Positions 36,102 through 45,848 are shown, counted from the first letter of the stretch. The stretch: DNA of 64,000 bases from Novipirellula herctigrandis (GCA_007859835.1 SJPJ01000001.1:675440-739439), one strand, 5' to 3'. A program made the numbers and translations. The notes: a model not told the origin generated them from the letters alone.

Positions 36102-37823
36102 CTACCACCGCAACCCAAATCGTTCGCCACCGGTATCTTGGTCATTGCCACCTTTGAGTGGCCCTTGATGCGATGGTTTGACAGCTAGTTCACGAGGCGG
36201 TTCGTCCACGTCTTCCTCAGGCGTCTTCGCGGCGTCGCCGGCCGTGATCGCTTGGGCCGCTTTGACCGATAGCCCAATTTTTTGGGAATCGCGGTCAAAA
36301 CTGAGCACTTTTACATCAATCTCTTGGCCTTCGCTGACAAACGCGTCGACTTTCGAAACACGATGGTTCGCCAATTCACTGATGTGAACCAAACCTTCAA
36401 CACCTGCACCGAGACGGACGAAGCAACCAAATGGGGCCGTCCGCGTGACCGTACCGCGATGAATCGTACCGACGGCAAAGTTCGATTCGGCCGTGTCCCA
36501 AGGATTCTCTAGCAAATCGCGATACGACAAACTGATTTTGCCACTCTGCTTATCGATCTTGTCGATCTTAACCTTGACACGTTGGCCATCTTCGATCACT
36601 TCGCTTGGATGCTTGACCCGTTCCCAGCTCAGTTTGCTGATGTGAATCAATCCTTCGACGCCACCAAGATCGACAAATGCGCCAAAGTCTTTGACACTAC
36701 GTACGGTGCCTTCGAGTGTATCCCCCACTTCGATCTGTTCTAACTGCTCGCGGCGTTTCTCTTCACGCTCACGCTCCAAGATCGCTCGCCGGCTAAGCAC
36801 CAAGTTGCCACGGCGTTCGTTCGACTCGGTCACGAGGCAAACCATTTTCTGATCGGCAAATTCCGATAGGTCCTCGACACGATATTCCGTCACTTGGCTG
36901 ATCGGCATAAACCCGCGAAGGTTGCCAACCTTGCACTCCAACCCACCGGCGTTATGACCAGTAACAACCGCTTCGACAACCGAGCCTTCTTGGATATCGT
37001 CCCAATCACTCACTTCGACTGCGGATCCGGGAAGCGTCAGGACGTACAAGCCATCTTCGCTGTTGAACCCTCGAACGATCACTTCAATATTGTCGCCCGA
37101 TTTGGGTTCTTCGCCGGTGAATTGTTCGAACGGTACGCCCCCTTCATCGGGACCGCCCAAAGCGACAAAAACCGTGTCTTCATTGATTTTCAACACACGT
37201 GCGTTCACCCGAGTCCCCTCGGCGAGCGGCTCGGTTCGATCTGGCATCCCCGCCGCCCCACTGAGGATCGCGTCGACATCGGCTGCCGCCAATTCCGCAT
37301 CAAGTTCTGCTTGAAGATCGTCCGAAAGTGAGTCACGGCGATTGGGCACTGCAACCTTGGTCGCAGCAGGTGACTTCGTATGCGGCTTGGCTTGCTGCTC
37401 AGCATCGCCACCGACACGTGGTCGCGGTGGTCTTTTCTTCTTGGCTGGCTTGTTCGGTTTTGTCGACTTCTTCTTCCCCGCAGCCGCAATCGCTTCGGGG
37501 GACACAGCCGGAGATGCCGGTTTGGCAATCCCAAGTCCACGGGCGGCTAATGGTCCCGCCCCACGAGCCATACCGGTAAGCGGCCCAAGTGGCTTGTCCG
37601 TTTGCGTTGTCTCGGAGGTGGCATTTTCGGGAGCGGGCTGTCCAGAATCGGCTTGCTCCGAATCGGCTTGCTCCGGTACTGCCGCCTCCGTCGCGTCCGT
37701 CTGTGCCGCTGCGGATTCCGTTGGGGCCGGTTGCGTGGAAGCAGGTTCTGCTGTGCTTTCCGCTAGATTTTCCGCTAGATTTTCCGCAGGGGTTTCCGAT
37801 TGGGGAAGATCGCCGTTTGTCAT
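36102..37823 (-). CDS. rpsA: Ribosomal protein S1 (four visible S1 domains) with long low-complexity N-terminus
   Basis: The ATG at 37823 gives 573 residues; the frame is open to 37958. Residues 1 to about 220 are rich in Ala, Glu, Pro and Thr, with short internal repeats (AENLAENLAES; EQADSEQADSGQ) and a basic Lys-rich patch (KKKSTKPNKPAKKKRPPR). Four S1 RNA-binding domains follow: GTRVNARVLKI..., EGSVVEAVVTGHNAGGLECKV..., GDTLEGTVRSVKDFGAFVDLGG... and GTIHRGTVTRTAPFGCFVRLGAG.... Enterobacterial S1 has six domains; fewer is common elsewhere. The protein binds mRNA at translation initiation. The extended N-terminus replaces the usual first domains. Confidence 0.88.
   Translation of the reverse strand: MTNGDLPQSETPAENLAENLAESTAEPASTQPAPTESAAAQTDATEAAVPEQADSEQADSGQPAPENATSETTQTDKPLGPLTGMARGAGPLAARGLGIAKPASPAVSPEAIAAAGKKKSTKPNKPAKKKRPPRPRVGGDAEQQAKPHTKSPAATKVAVPNRRDSLSDDLQAELDAELAAADVDAILSGAAGMPDRTEPLAEGTRVNARVLKINEDTVFVALGGPDEGGVPFEQFTGEEPKSGDNIEVIVRGFNSEDGLYVLTLPGSAVEVSDWDDIQEGSVVEAVVTGHNAGGLECKVGNLRGFMPISQVTEYRVEDLSEFADQKMVCLVTESNERRGNLVLSRRAILEREREEKRREQLEQIEVGDTLEGTVRSVKDFGAFVDLGGVEGLIHISKLSWERVKHPSEVIEDGQRVKVKIDKIDKQSGKISLSYRDLLENPWDTAESNFAVGTIHRGTVTRTAPFGCFVRLGAGVEGLVHISELANHRVSKVDAFVSEGQEIDVKVLSFDRDSQKIGLSVKAAQAITAGDAAKTPEEDVDEPPRELAVKPSHQGPLKGGNDQDTGGERFGLRW
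37645..37674. repeat. Two 15-bp tandem repeats in the S1 N-terminal region
   Basis: GAATCGGCTTGCTCC occurs at 37645-37659 and 37660-37674, encoding the EQADSEQADS repeat. Confidence 0.95.
37757..37792. repeat. Three 12-bp tandem repeats in the S1 N-terminal region
   Basis: TTTCCGCTAGAT occurs at 37757-37768 and 37769-37780, followed by a diverged third unit. It encodes AENL repeats. Confidence 0.9.
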
Positions 37824-38047
37824 CAGATTATTGGGAGAATGCGTTTGCGAAGAGTGTTGGAAGGGGACATCTGCTACGGACCCTTCGATCACCCGTAGCA
37901 TTGCAATCCGCCAGTCTAGCAACCAAATTGCCGCTGCGGTAGTCTTGAACGTCGCCACAGTTCCTGTTCATGTCTCGGCTTGTTCCGGGTTCGGATGCGA
38001 AGCGGATTCCGCACGCGCCGATCGGCTGTCTCCGCTGGCCGTGATTG

Positions 38048-38078
38048 TCCCGAGCGGCCTTTTATATCCCGAGCGGCC
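38048..38078. repeat. Direct repeat TCCCGAGCGGCC in the rpsA / hypothetical divergent region
   Basis: TCCCGAGCGGCC occurs at 38048-38059 and 38067-38078, 19 bp apart, flanking a TTTTATA segment. The spacing of about two helical turns and the position between divergent genes would suit an operator, but nothing links it to a specific regulator. Confidence 0.5.
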
Positions 38079-38145
38079 GTGGTTGTCCCAGTCAACGGTG
38101 AATATTGCCATTCACGTTGATTCCCACTCACCTAGGAGAGACGTT

Positions 38146-38697
38146 TTGCCAAAACTCCATCCATTCGCGGAAACGCCCTTCTCGTTGTTGCCCGAACCAT
38201 TGTCCCAGATGATTCGCAATGCAGAGCTCCCCGCGATCGCCGCAGGTCCAATGAATCGTGACCTCGCCGACGCACTCTGGGGTGGTGAATTCGATGACGA
38301 ATTTGCGCAACTCGCTGCCGACCAAGGCTCATCGAATACGGCAACAACCGTGAAATTGGTAAATAGCGGGCTATGGTTACTGGCGGGTGATTTGGACCGA
38401 AGCCACAGTCTCAGCCAAGATTTGCATTCGGCCGAAGGGAGCTTTTGGCACGGTATCATGCACCGCCGCGAAGGTGATTTTGGCAACGCCAAGTACTGGT
38501 TTCGCCGTGTTGGAGAACACCCCGTGATCGACCAAATCGCCTCCGCCAACCACGATCTCTATTCGGACCCATTTGTATTTGTCGACAATTGCGCAAAATC
38601 GACTCAAGCCGACAGATCGAATGAATTGGCATGCCAAAACGTGCAGTGGCATGAGTGGCAATCGCTGATGGTGCATTGCCTTGCCTCAGATAGTTAA
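38146..38697 (+). CDS. Hypothetical protein, planctomycete type
   Basis: I place the start at a TTG at 38146 because AGGAGAG lies about seven bases upstream; the same frame runs open far upstream opposite rpsA without any coding sign. The 183-residue product has no signal peptide or membrane segment. It contains LWLLAGDLDRSHSLSQ and GSFWHGIMHRREGDFGNAKYWFRRVGEHP, a helix-rich region resembling one TPR-like unit, and several Trp residues. I do not recognise a named family and assign no function. It is divergent from rpsA. Confidence 0.75.
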   Translation: MPKLHPFAETPFSLLPEPLSQMIRNAELPAIAAGPMNRDLADALWGGEFDDEFAQLAADQGSSNTATTVKLVNSGLWLLAGDLDRSHSLSQDLHSAEGSFWHGIMHRREGDFGNAKYWFRRVGEHPVIDQIASANHDLYSDPFVFVDNCAKSTQADRSNELACQNVQWHEWQSLMVHCLASDS

Positions 38698-39264
38698 GTC
38701 CGTTTAAGTTTTCATCTAATCGGACTGGACTTGGTCGGATAGGCTGCCGATGAAAAAAGTGTTCGGGTAAGACTGTGCATTACTATGTGTGGGGCAAAGT
38801 TTGTCCAGCAAACTCGGACACCAAAGTGGCTTAGGTTTTTACTCAGCATCAAACGATCAACGTTTCATGCAACGGGGGGCAAAATCCTGGGCCATTTTTT
38901 TTTATCTCCATGGATGTAGTCATCCCTCTATAAACGATTGGCCAATGAGCAATTGACCAATGAGCGATTGACAGGTCACGAGTCACCCGTATCGCAATCC
39001 ACTCTCCGTGTCTGTGCGAGGCACCTCCGTGCCTGTGCCTTTTGCAAAACGGCGCGAAATGTTGAATTCACACCGCCCAATGTTGATTCTTTACATCATG
39101 ACCGTGACTTCAACCGATGCAACTTCGGCAAAATAGAACGCGGAACTTATTGCAGTCACAGCAGTTACGTACGCTTTTCGTAACGAATTCAACCGCCAAG
39201 GCATACAAGATGCATCGGCAAGAAGCTTCAACGAAAGCCTCCTGCCTCCTTGGGTCTGAAACTC
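38698..39264. other. Intergenic region with 15-bp repeats and a small hairpin
   Basis: There is no supported gene in these 567 bp. It holds 15-bp repeats (38936-38965), a T9 run at 38895-38903, and a six-base-pair hairpin AGGCAC-CTCC-GTGCCT near 39019-39034. No U-tract follows the hairpin. Confidence 0.5.
38936..38965. repeat. Two 15-bp tandem repeats
   Basis: GATTGGCCAATGAGC (38936-38950) and AATTGACCAATGAGC (38951-38965) are followed by a partial third copy GATTGAC. Confidence 0.85.
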
Positions 39265-40158
39265 ATGCATTGTGTCCTGCTCGCCGATCTCGCCGCTATC
39301 GTCTCGCAACACGCTCCTGCCCTTTCGCTCCAGCGTGACGGTTTGAATCCCCAACGAGAAATGGCCCCGGCCATCGCTGGCTATTGGACCAGCAACCGAA
39401 GTCGCCTTGAACTTTGGCACCAAGTGATCACCCGTTATCGCAGGGCCGAAACGGTTGGCGACACTCTAACGATGCGTCAGTGGTGGACGCGCCACGTCAG
39501 CGTCCTTGAGGAAATCCTAGTCAGCGAAACGCTTTGCCGTGTCGTTGCGGCGACCGCCAAGACGATCGACTTGGCCAACCAAACCGAAGACATATCCCCG
39601 ATCACCGAAAGCGTTCTCAATTCACACCTCGAAATCCGATCGCGCGTCCACCATTTAATGCTGTTCGGTCGCGGCAGCAGTGTTCGTACCGCAGTACGAC
39701 TCAATCGACTTCGCCAGGGCGTGGAACGTTGGACCGACGCAATGCTCGGACGAATGATGGCTTTGTGTCCCACTTCGATTGACTATGCGATCGATACCAA
39801 ACGAGCGATCGCCTATGCCGAGGAATCGACCGATTTGCAATCCGCCCCCGAACGCGCAACGGCATCTTGGCTATTCAACATTGCAATGCACGACATGCTG
39901 CTGCGACGCACCACGCCGAATCCCTCTCTGCCGCGATCGAATCAACGGGTCGCCGATAGTGTCTTGAAATTGTTTCCGGGCGAAGCCTTTGACAACCTCG
40001 GCATCCTCAAATCGAGATGGCTACGGCAACTTGAAAAGAATATCGGGCCACAGGAACAACAGCCAAAAGAATCCATCATCCCGTCGAAGCATCACCCGAT
40101 CGCAATGCGGCAAAAGGATCCCCAAAATCCTCCGACGTCGCAACGTTGGTACATGTAA
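39265..40158 (+). CDS. Hypothetical helical protein
   Basis: The ATG at 39265 gives 297 residues; a TTG at 39250 is in frame. The product is rich in Arg and Leu, predicted mostly helical, with no signal peptide. It has WHQVITRYRRAETVGDTLTMRQWW, TRHVSVLEEILVSETLCRVVA and LRQGVERWTDAMLGRM. The C-terminal 45 residues look disordered (many Gln, Pro, Lys). I do not recognise the family. The clean codon use and full length support a real gene. It converges with the DUF1501 gene. Confidence 0.75.
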   Translation: MHCVLLADLAAIVSQHAPALSLQRDGLNPQREMAPAIAGYWTSNRSRLELWHQVITRYRRAETVGDTLTMRQWWTRHVSVLEEILVSETLCRVVAATAKTIDLANQTEDISPITESVLNSHLEIRSRVHHLMLFGRGSSVRTAVRLNRLRQGVERWTDAMLGRMMALCPTSIDYAIDTKRAIAYAEESTDLQSAPERATASWLFNIAMHDMLLRRTTPNPSLPRSNQRVADSVLKLFPGEAFDNLGILKSRWLRQLEKNIGPQEQQPKESIIPSKHHPIAMRQKDPQNPPTSQRWYM

Positions 40159-40200
40159 ACACGCCCTGTGTTTTCATAAACCGGACACCGACCAACACCA

Positions 40201-41682
40201 CTAAGCAATCAATGCTTGAATGGCTGCGGCTGGTTCAACGCCCGTCAATCGCTGGTCAAGCCCTAGATGTTTGTAGCTGAATCGTTCGTGATCAATGCCC
40301 ATCAAATGTAAAATCGTGGCATGCAAATCCCGGATGTGAACGGGATTTTCGGTGATGTTGTAGCTGAACTCATCCGTCTCCCCATAGACCGTCCCCGGTT
40401 TGACTCCGCCACCGGCCATCCACATCGTAAAGCAACGAGGATGATGATCGCGACCGTAGTTTTCTCGGCTTAGTTTCCCTTGCGAATAAATCGTGCGACC
40501 AAACTCACCACCCCAAATCACAAGCGTCGATTCAAGCAAGCCGCGGTTTTCCAAGTCTTGAAGTAACCCGGCGCACGCCTGATCGACATCCTTGCATTGA
40601 CTCGGCAAACGTCCCGCAACGTTACTGTGGTTGTCCCAATTGTTGTGGTAAATCTGAACGAACCGAACTCCCCGTTCGGACAACCTCCTTGCCAATAATG
40701 CCGAATTGGCGAACGTCCCTGGGTCCTTCGCATTTTCGCCATACAGATCAAAAGTTGCTTGCGATTCGCTCGACAGATCGACAAGTTCCGGCACGCTCGT
40801 TTGCATTCGGTACGCCATCTCGTACTGTTCGATCCGTGTCACGGTTTCCGGATCCCCAATCGATTGATACTGTAATTGATTCATTTCGCTAATCGAATCG
40901 AGCGTTTGACGACGAATCGATCGCGGCACCCCCGGCGGATCCTTGATAAATAACACGGGATCGCCTTGGCTGCGGAACGATACCCCGGCGTGCTTTCCAG
41001 GCAGATAGCCGCTGCCCCACAAACGCCCCGAAATCGCTTGCAATTGTTCTCGGTTGGTTGGCTGAGCGACAAGCACGGCAAAAGTCGGCAAGTCCGAATT
41101 AAGTGAACCGAGCCCGTAGGACGTCCAAGCCCCTATGCATGGCCGCCCTGTGACTTGGTTGCCCGTTTGGATGAAAGAGATTGCCGGTTCGTGGTTAATC
41201 GCTTCGGTATACATCGATCGAATGAACGCCATCTTATCGACCATCTTGGCCGTGTGTGGCATTAGCTCACTGACCCACATTCCCGATTCACCGTGCTGAG
41301 CAAACTTATACTTGCTCGGGGCGATTGGGAACCGTGTTTGGCCACTGGTCATCGTCGTCAAACGTTGGCCATTTCGAATCGATTCCGGCAAGTCCTTGTC
41401 GTACCAATCGTTCATCACCGGTTTGTAATCGAACAAGTCCATTTGGCTTGGCCCACCGACCATATGCAAATAGATCACCCGTTCGGCTTTCGGCGGAAAA
41501 TGCGGAATTCCATCGATACCTCCGATCCGCGGCAGCGTGCCCAACGGGAGCGAATTGGCCAATGCCGACGAGTTGCCGCCGACCAAATCGGGAGCCAACA
41601 TCGCCCCAAGAGCCGCATAGCCGAGCCCCTGCATCGTGTGCGTCAGAAAGCGTCGACGTGAATCAAACAGGGGGATTTGCAT
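40201..41682 (-). CDS. DUF1501 protein, Tat-exported
   Basis: The 493-residue protein has AGGA eight bases before the start. The N-terminus [23 protein letters not shown] carries a twin-arginine-like signal. The DUF1501 body shows [38 protein letters not shown] and the C-terminal [15 protein letters not shown]...[21 protein letters not shown]. The fold resembles alkaline-phosphatase/sulfatase-like enzymes, but no substrate is known. In planctomycetes this gene usually follows a DUF1549/DUF1553 partner that carries c-type cytochrome-like domains. Here that partner is absent from the adjoining sequence, so this is an orphan copy. Confidence 0.93.
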   Translation of the reverse strand: MQIPLFDSRRRFLTHTMQGLGYAALGAMLAPDLVGGNSSALANSLPLGTLPRIGGIDGIPHFPPKAERVIYLHMVGGPSQMDLFDYKPVMNDWYDKDLPESIRNGQRLTTMTSGQTRFPIAPSKYKFAQHGESGMWVSELMPHTAKMVDKMAFIRSMYTEAINHEPAISFIQTGNQVTGRPCIGAWTSYGLGSLNSDLPTFAVLVAQPTNREQLQAISGRLWGSGYLPGKHAGVSFRSQGDPVLFIKDPPGVPRSIRRQTLDSISEMNQLQYQSIGDPETVTRIEQYEMAYRMQTSVPELVDLSSESQATFDLYGENAKDPGTFANSALLARRLSERGVRFVQIYHNNWDNHSNVAGRLPSQCKDVDQACAGLLQDLENRGLLESTLVIWGGEFGRTIYSQGKLSRENYGRDHHPRCFTMWMAGGGVKPGTVYGETDEFSYNITENPVHIRDLHATILHLMGIDHERFSYKHLGLDQRLTGVEPAAAIQALIA

Positions 41683-41817
41683 ACATTTTCCTCGGAATTG
41701 ACACGGGGATTGGTCAAGGATTCGAATGACGAAGAACGGGGTTGGAGCGTCATTATAACCAATCGATAAACCCTCCTTCCCAAAGATCGGCGGCTTCGGG
41801 ACAATCTTGTTGCCAAT

Positions 41818-41851
41818 TTATTGAACACGGTTGACGGTCTATTGAACACGG
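41818..41851. repeat. Imperfect direct repeat before the WYL regulator
   Basis: TATTGAACACGG occurs at 41819-41830 and 41840-41851, 21 bp apart (two helical turns). It ends 14 bp before the start codon, so it could be an autoregulatory site or another short tandem repeat. Confidence 0.6.
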
Positions 41852-41864
41852 AAGGGAGCCATCG

Positions 41865-42875
41865 ATGGCGCGAAACGAGCAACTGATTCGACAACACAAA
41901 CTCCTCCAACTGTTGGAGTTTTCGCGATTTGGGAGCACCCTCGAAGAATTGCGTGACGAATTGGTCGGCGATCTGGGACTAACCAAACTGCACTCCCGTA
42001 CCGTTCGCCGCGACCTCGAAGCGCTGCAAGCCTCGGGCTACGGAATTCGCACCGAATCTCTCGAACGAGGAAAGGTTTACAAGCTCGGCAAAACCAACAA
42101 GGGCGTCCACGAAATCGGAATCTCGGCGACTGAATTGATCTCGCTTTCGATCGGACGTGAACTTCTTTACCCTCTGCTAGGAACGCAGTATTGGCGTGGT
42201 ATCGAAACGTTCTGGAACAAAGTCAAAGACGCGCTACCCGATGGCGTTTTCGAACATTACGATCGTTATCGTAAAACCTTGCATGTCTTCGGCACGCCTA
42301 GCAAGACGTACGAACAACACGAAGGAATGCTCAAGACGATCAACCGAGCGATCCTCGAACATCGAATCGTTGAAATTCAGTACGCACCGGTCGGCAAGCC
42401 GGTTTCAACACGACGAATCGAGCCCTATGGCTTAGCGGTCTACCAAAGCAGTATCTACGTGGTCGCAACGGCCCCGGAAGTCCAAGACCCAACCGAGCGA
42501 CTTCGAAACTGGAAACTCGACCGGTTTAAACAAGCGATCGCGCTTGACGAATACTTCAAGCCTGATCCGAGTATTGACCTGTCTGATCGGCTCGGTCGAA
42601 GCATCGGAATTTTCTCGGGTGAAAAACCAACAATGGTTCAAATTCGATTGGGCGAACGCGCCGCCGCCTGGGTGGGCGAAGACCCGTGGCACCCTGAACA
42701 AAAAATCTCGCCTGAACCCGATGGTACTGCGATCCTAACCGTCCCGGCGTCGCATCCGCGCGAAGTCTTGCCCAAAGTGCTTTCCTTGGGGACCGAAGCG
42801 GAAGTCATCGAACCTGCGGAATTTCGCAGCGAGGTCGCCGACGCGGTGAAGAGGATGGCGGCAAAGTACCAGTAG
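41865..42875 (+). CDS. WYL-domain transcriptional regulator
   Basis: The start at 41865 has AGGGAG about eight bases upstream. The 336-residue protein has an N-terminal winged helix (RQHKLLQLLEFSRFGSTLEELRDEL; LHSRTVRRDLEALQASG). A central WYL domain (about 150-235: ILEHRIVEIQYAPVG...RRIEPYGLAVYQSSIYVVA) and a C-terminal WCX extension (IRLGERAAAWV...DGTAILTVPAS) follow. The WYL pocket is thought to bind nucleic-acid or nucleotide ligands, and such proteins control defence, DNA-damage and metabolic genes. No target operon is evident: the upstream DUF1501 gene is divergent and the downstream glycosyltransferase convergent. Confidence 0.93.
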   Translation: MARNEQLIRQHKLLQLLEFSRFGSTLEELRDELVGDLGLTKLHSRTVRRDLEALQASGYGIRTESLERGKVYKLGKTNKGVHEIGISATELISLSIGRELLYPLLGTQYWRGIETFWNKVKDALPDGVFEHYDRYRKTLHVFGTPSKTYEQHEGMLKTINRAILEHRIVEIQYAPVGKPVSTRRIEPYGLAVYQSSIYVVATAPEVQDPTERLRNWKLDRFKQAIALDEYFKPDPSIDLSDRLGRSIGIFSGEKPTMVQIRLGERAAAWVGEDPWHPEQKISPEPDGTAILTVPASHPREVLPKVLSLGTEAEVIEPAEFRSEVADAVKRMAAKYQ

Positions 42876-42904
42876 GGATAGCCTACATCCGACTTCGCAA
42901 TGCC

Positions 42905-44002
42905 CTATTTCTCATCGCGGTATAGCTTGGCGTGATGGGCGACCATTGCCTCGATGGTAAACTCCGTGGCAATGCGTTGTATCCCCGCGGCGCCAAATTC
43001 TTTGCGACGTTTCGGTTCGTCCAATAAGACATTCGTTTGGCGTGCAAACGCCGCGGTGTCGCCAAGCGGCACAAGAGATCCGGTTTCCCCATCAACGACC
43101 AAGTCACGGTTGCCCGGAATGTCCGAGGCGACCACGGGCACGCCCGCTTGCATCGCTTCGATCACCGAATTGCTTTGCCCTTCATACTCGCTTGCAATCC
43201 AAAACACGTCGGCATGCGGCAACAACGCGTTTACGTCGTCGCGAGATCCAGCAAATCGAACGCGGTCGGGCTTCGTCACCGAATCCCGAAATCGCAACAA
43301 CTCGCCTCTTTGAGGTCCATCGCCGATAATCACAAACGAGATATCTTCGCGAGTGGTCCCCAAAAGCTCGGCGGCCCAAATCAAATCACGGTAACGCTTC
43401 TGAGGCCATAACCTTCCAACCGCCAAAATTAGCTTGCGACTCGGATCGGTGTTTAATCTTTCAAAGACCTCGGCCCGATCCAGGTTTGTTGGTCGTCGCG
43501 GTTCAATTCCATTGGGGATCACTCGAAACAACCGCCGGGGTATGCCGTGGGAAGCATAAAAGTCGACCACGCCATTGCTATTGGTCGTAATCGCTTCGGT
43601 GAATTTTGCCAATTGGCGGTCGATCGTGAAATGAGCTTCGGTCTTCCACGGATCAACGCACCGTTCACTGGCAATAATTCGCTTCACGCCAGCGGAACGC
43701 GCGGCGACCCGACCAAAACTGTTTGCAGCGAAGATCCAGGTGTGAACCACATCAGGCTTCAACTTTTTCAGGACTTTTCGCAAACGAAACAGAGCGGTAG
43801 GGTCCACCTTGAAACGCTTGCCAATCAGGGTCACCGAAACCCCAGCAGCCCGCAATCGCTCAGTTAAAGGACCGTCACGCGTCAGCAAGATCACGTGGAC
43901 ATCGAATTGGTCTGCGGGCAAATATTCCGCGAGTAGGCAGAGTTGCTTTTCCGCGCCACCGCGATCCATTGTTGGGATGATCAACGCGACCTTTATTTTC
44001 AT
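42905..44002 (-). CDS. GT4-family glycosyltransferase
   Basis: The 365-residue GT-B enzyme has an N-terminal glycine-rich start (PTMDRGGAEKQLCLLAEYL) and HTWIFAANSFGR. The nucleotide-sugar half holds ILAVGRLWPQKRYRDLI, FVIIGDGPQRGEL and the E-x7-E motif in EGQSNSVIEAMQAGVPVVASD. Retaining GT4 enzymes add sugars to polysaccharides or lipid acceptors on the cytoplasmic membrane face. Its start overlaps the stop of the upstream glycosyltransferase by four bases (ATGA), so the pair is co-translated. Confidence 0.94.
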   Translation of the reverse strand: MKIKVALIIPTMDRGGAEKQLCLLAEYLPADQFDVHVILLTRDGPLTERLRAAGVSVTLIGKRFKVDPTALFRLRKVLKKLKPDVVHTWIFAANSFGRVAARSAGVKRIIASERCVDPWKTEAHFTIDRQLAKFTEAITTNSNGVVDFYASHGIPRRLFRVIPNGIEPRRPTNLDRAEVFERLNTDPSRKLILAVGRLWPQKRYRDLIWAAELLGTTREDISFVIIGDGPQRGELLRFRDSVTKPDRVRFAGSRDDVNALLPHADVFWIASEYEGQSNSVIEAMQAGVPVVASDIPGNRDLVVDGETGSLVPLGDTAAFARQTNVLLDEPKRRKEFGAAGIQRIATEFTIEAMVAHHAKLYRDEK

Positions 44003-45306
44003 GATGCCGCCTCGATCGTATTTGAATCGGGTGGCCCCACGCTACGGACACGACGATTCTTGGACTTCATTGTTCCGATGACTTTCATATACGCGTCGAT
44101 GGCTTTGCTTTGCGGGCGGGTTCGTGTTAGATACCGACGAAGCAGCATCGCTCGTTCGCGTGCAGCAGGCAAATTGTCCAAGACGCCGCGAATCGCAGCG
44201 CGAAGCGATTTTGACGTCGCGCCCTTGAATAACGAAACGTTGCAGGGCACCGACTCCGTGTGACCAACACTATCGGCAGGTAATTCTAACAACGAGCGCA
44301 CCGCAGGCACATCCATCGCAACAATCGGTATCGCGGCCGATACCGCCGATGGTAAACCAAAATCGAGCCCTTGCTCGTCCGCTTGGACAAACAAATCAGC
44401 CGACAATAGCACGTCGCTGATGTCAGCAAATGTACCGGGCATCGCAATGGAACTGCGAACGCCGTCGGATCTCAGCATATCGTAAAGGTTCTCGCGGTAA
44501 GGCCCATCACCAATGAACCAAATCCGCAGATCGGGATAGCGTGACGCCAAAAAACGGGCCGAACGGGCCAATAGATCCATCGCGCCGTCACGTTCCATTC
44601 GTCCACAACAAACGATCACGGGCGTGTCGGGCATCGTGAACAGATCCGAATTTAGCCTACCCAACCGAGCACGGACTTCGTCACGCGTGTCTTCGGAAAT
44701 TCCAAGGCTACTAGCGAATCCGATGTCGATGCGATGGAGTCTCTCACGCGTGATTCCATGACTGATCAACAAACGTTCGCTTTGGGCGTCTTTGACGATG
44801 ACGTGGTCGGCCGACTTCGCGGCTGCACCACAGCGCCGCGCCGATCGCGAGGTTTGCCACCAAACAGGATCACGACGGTCCCCCCAGCCGCTACAAATCA
44901 ACGCTACAGGGGTCTCGGTAGATCGCCCCGCCTCGGTTACCGCCAATGCCTCTTCACGAATCGCATCAACAATCAACGCGTCGTAGCTTTGAGCGTATTC
45001 CTTAAGCCATGTGGCTTGGTGGCGGATATACCGTCCCATCGACCAGTCGCTGCGTGGCGCGGCCGCAGGCCGGTGAACAAGCATTTCACGGAAACAGAAT
45101 CGCTGGGGCCATGATGCTGCGTAGCGAGGGGTCAAAATTTCGACATGCAAACCGCCTCGGTGAAACCCGGTCGCTAATTGACACAAATACCCGGTGCGAT
45201 CAAACGAAGACGAAGGCCAAAAATGACGCCCAACGAGCAATACTCTCGCCGCAGCATCTTGGCCCACCGTCCGGGGTTTTGGAGTCGTGTCGTCCAATGG
45301 GTTCAC
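43999..45306 (-). CDS. GT4-like glycosyltransferase lacking the second Glu of E-x7-E
   Basis: The 435-residue GT-B protein starts at GTG 45306, sharing GTGA with the stop of the phosphoribosyltransferase gene. The N-domain has LLVGRHFWPSSSFDRTGYLCQLATGFHRGG and LICSGWGDRRDP. The C-domain has VIVCCGRMERDGAMDLL and RIWFIGDGPYRENLY. Where GT4 enzymes carry E-x7-E, this one reads DEQGLDFGLPSAVSAA, so the second glutamate is replaced. That may mark an altered donor or a reduced activity. It sits between hpt and a second GT4 gene in one operon. Confidence 0.88.
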   Translation of the reverse strand: MNPLDDTTPKPRTVGQDAAARVLLVGRHFWPSSSFDRTGYLCQLATGFHRGGLHVEILTPRYAASWPQRFCFREMLVHRPAAAPRSDWSMGRYIRHQATWLKEYAQSYDALIVDAIREEALAVTEAGRSTETPVALICSGWGDRRDPVWWQTSRSARRCGAAAKSADHVIVKDAQSERLLISHGITRERLHRIDIGFASSLGISEDTRDEVRARLGRLNSDLFTMPDTPVIVCCGRMERDGAMDLLARSARFLASRYPDLRIWFIGDGPYRENLYDMLRSDGVRSSIAMPGTFADISDVLLSADLFVQADEQGLDFGLPSAVSAAIPIVAMDVPAVRSLLELPADSVGHTESVPCNVSLFKGATSKSLRAAIRGVLDNLPAARERAMLLRRYLTRTRPQSKAIDAYMKVIGTMKSKNRRVRSVGPPDSNTIEAAS

Positions 45307-45848
45307 AGGTGATGTTCCGACGCGGTCGCCTCGATCTCAGCAGGCTCTAAAATGGCTAAATAGGGAAGGTTACGGTACATATCAAGGTAATCAAGACCAT
45401 ACCCGACAACGAACTCGTCGGGGATCTCGAAGGCGACAAAGTCAGGCCGCAATTCTACCGAATGGTCGCGCTGTTTGTGAAGCAGTACCGCTGTTTTGAT
45501 ACTCGATGCGCCGCACTCAAGCATCATTCCGCGAAGCCGATCGAGCGTCTTTCCAGTATCAAAAATGTCATCGACAAGCAGTACGTCGCGACCGGTCACG
45601 TCGATCATCATCTGAGAATCGACATGCAATTCGCCCGAAGTCGTTCCACCACGATAGCTTGACGCTTGCACGACGCCGACCCGCTGGGGCATCGATAGTC
45701 GACGGATCAAATCGGCAAACAACACCAAACTGCCTGTCATAACGGCAATCACCGTCAATGGCCGACTGTTGCCGTAATATTGGTCAATTTCGTCCGCCAA
45801 TTGGTGAACACCTTGGGTCAACTGGGTTTCGTCGAGCAAAACACGCAT
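45303..45848 (-). CDS. hpt: Hypoxanthine phosphoribosyltransferase
   Basis: The ATG at 45848 gives 181 residues, normal for HPRT; the frame is open to 45920. The PRPP-binding loop is DVLLVDDIFDTGKTL. The N-terminal MTGSLVLFADLIRRL and SSYRGGT segments match the PPi-binding and flexible loops, and the base-binding VVGYGLDYLDMYRNLPY is typical of the C-terminus. The cytoplasmic enzyme salvages hypoxanthine (and often guanine) to the nucleotide. It is the first gene of a three-gene overlap chain with two glycosyltransferases, an unusual grouping. Confidence 0.95.
   Translation of the reverse strand: MRVLLDETQLTQGVHQLADEIDQYYGNSRPLTVIAVMTGSLVLFADLIRRLSMPQRVGVVQASSYRGGTTSGELHVDSQMMIDVTGRDVLLVDDIFDTGKTLDRLRGMMLECGASSIKTAVLLHKQRDHSVELRPDFVAFEIPDEFVVGYGLDYLDMYRNLPYLAILEPAEIEATASEHHL

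Noticed and set aside
37342-38145. Long plus-strand open frame opposite rpsA
   Set aside because: Only the part after the TTG at 38146 has coding character; the rest mirrors the low-complexity N-terminus of S1.
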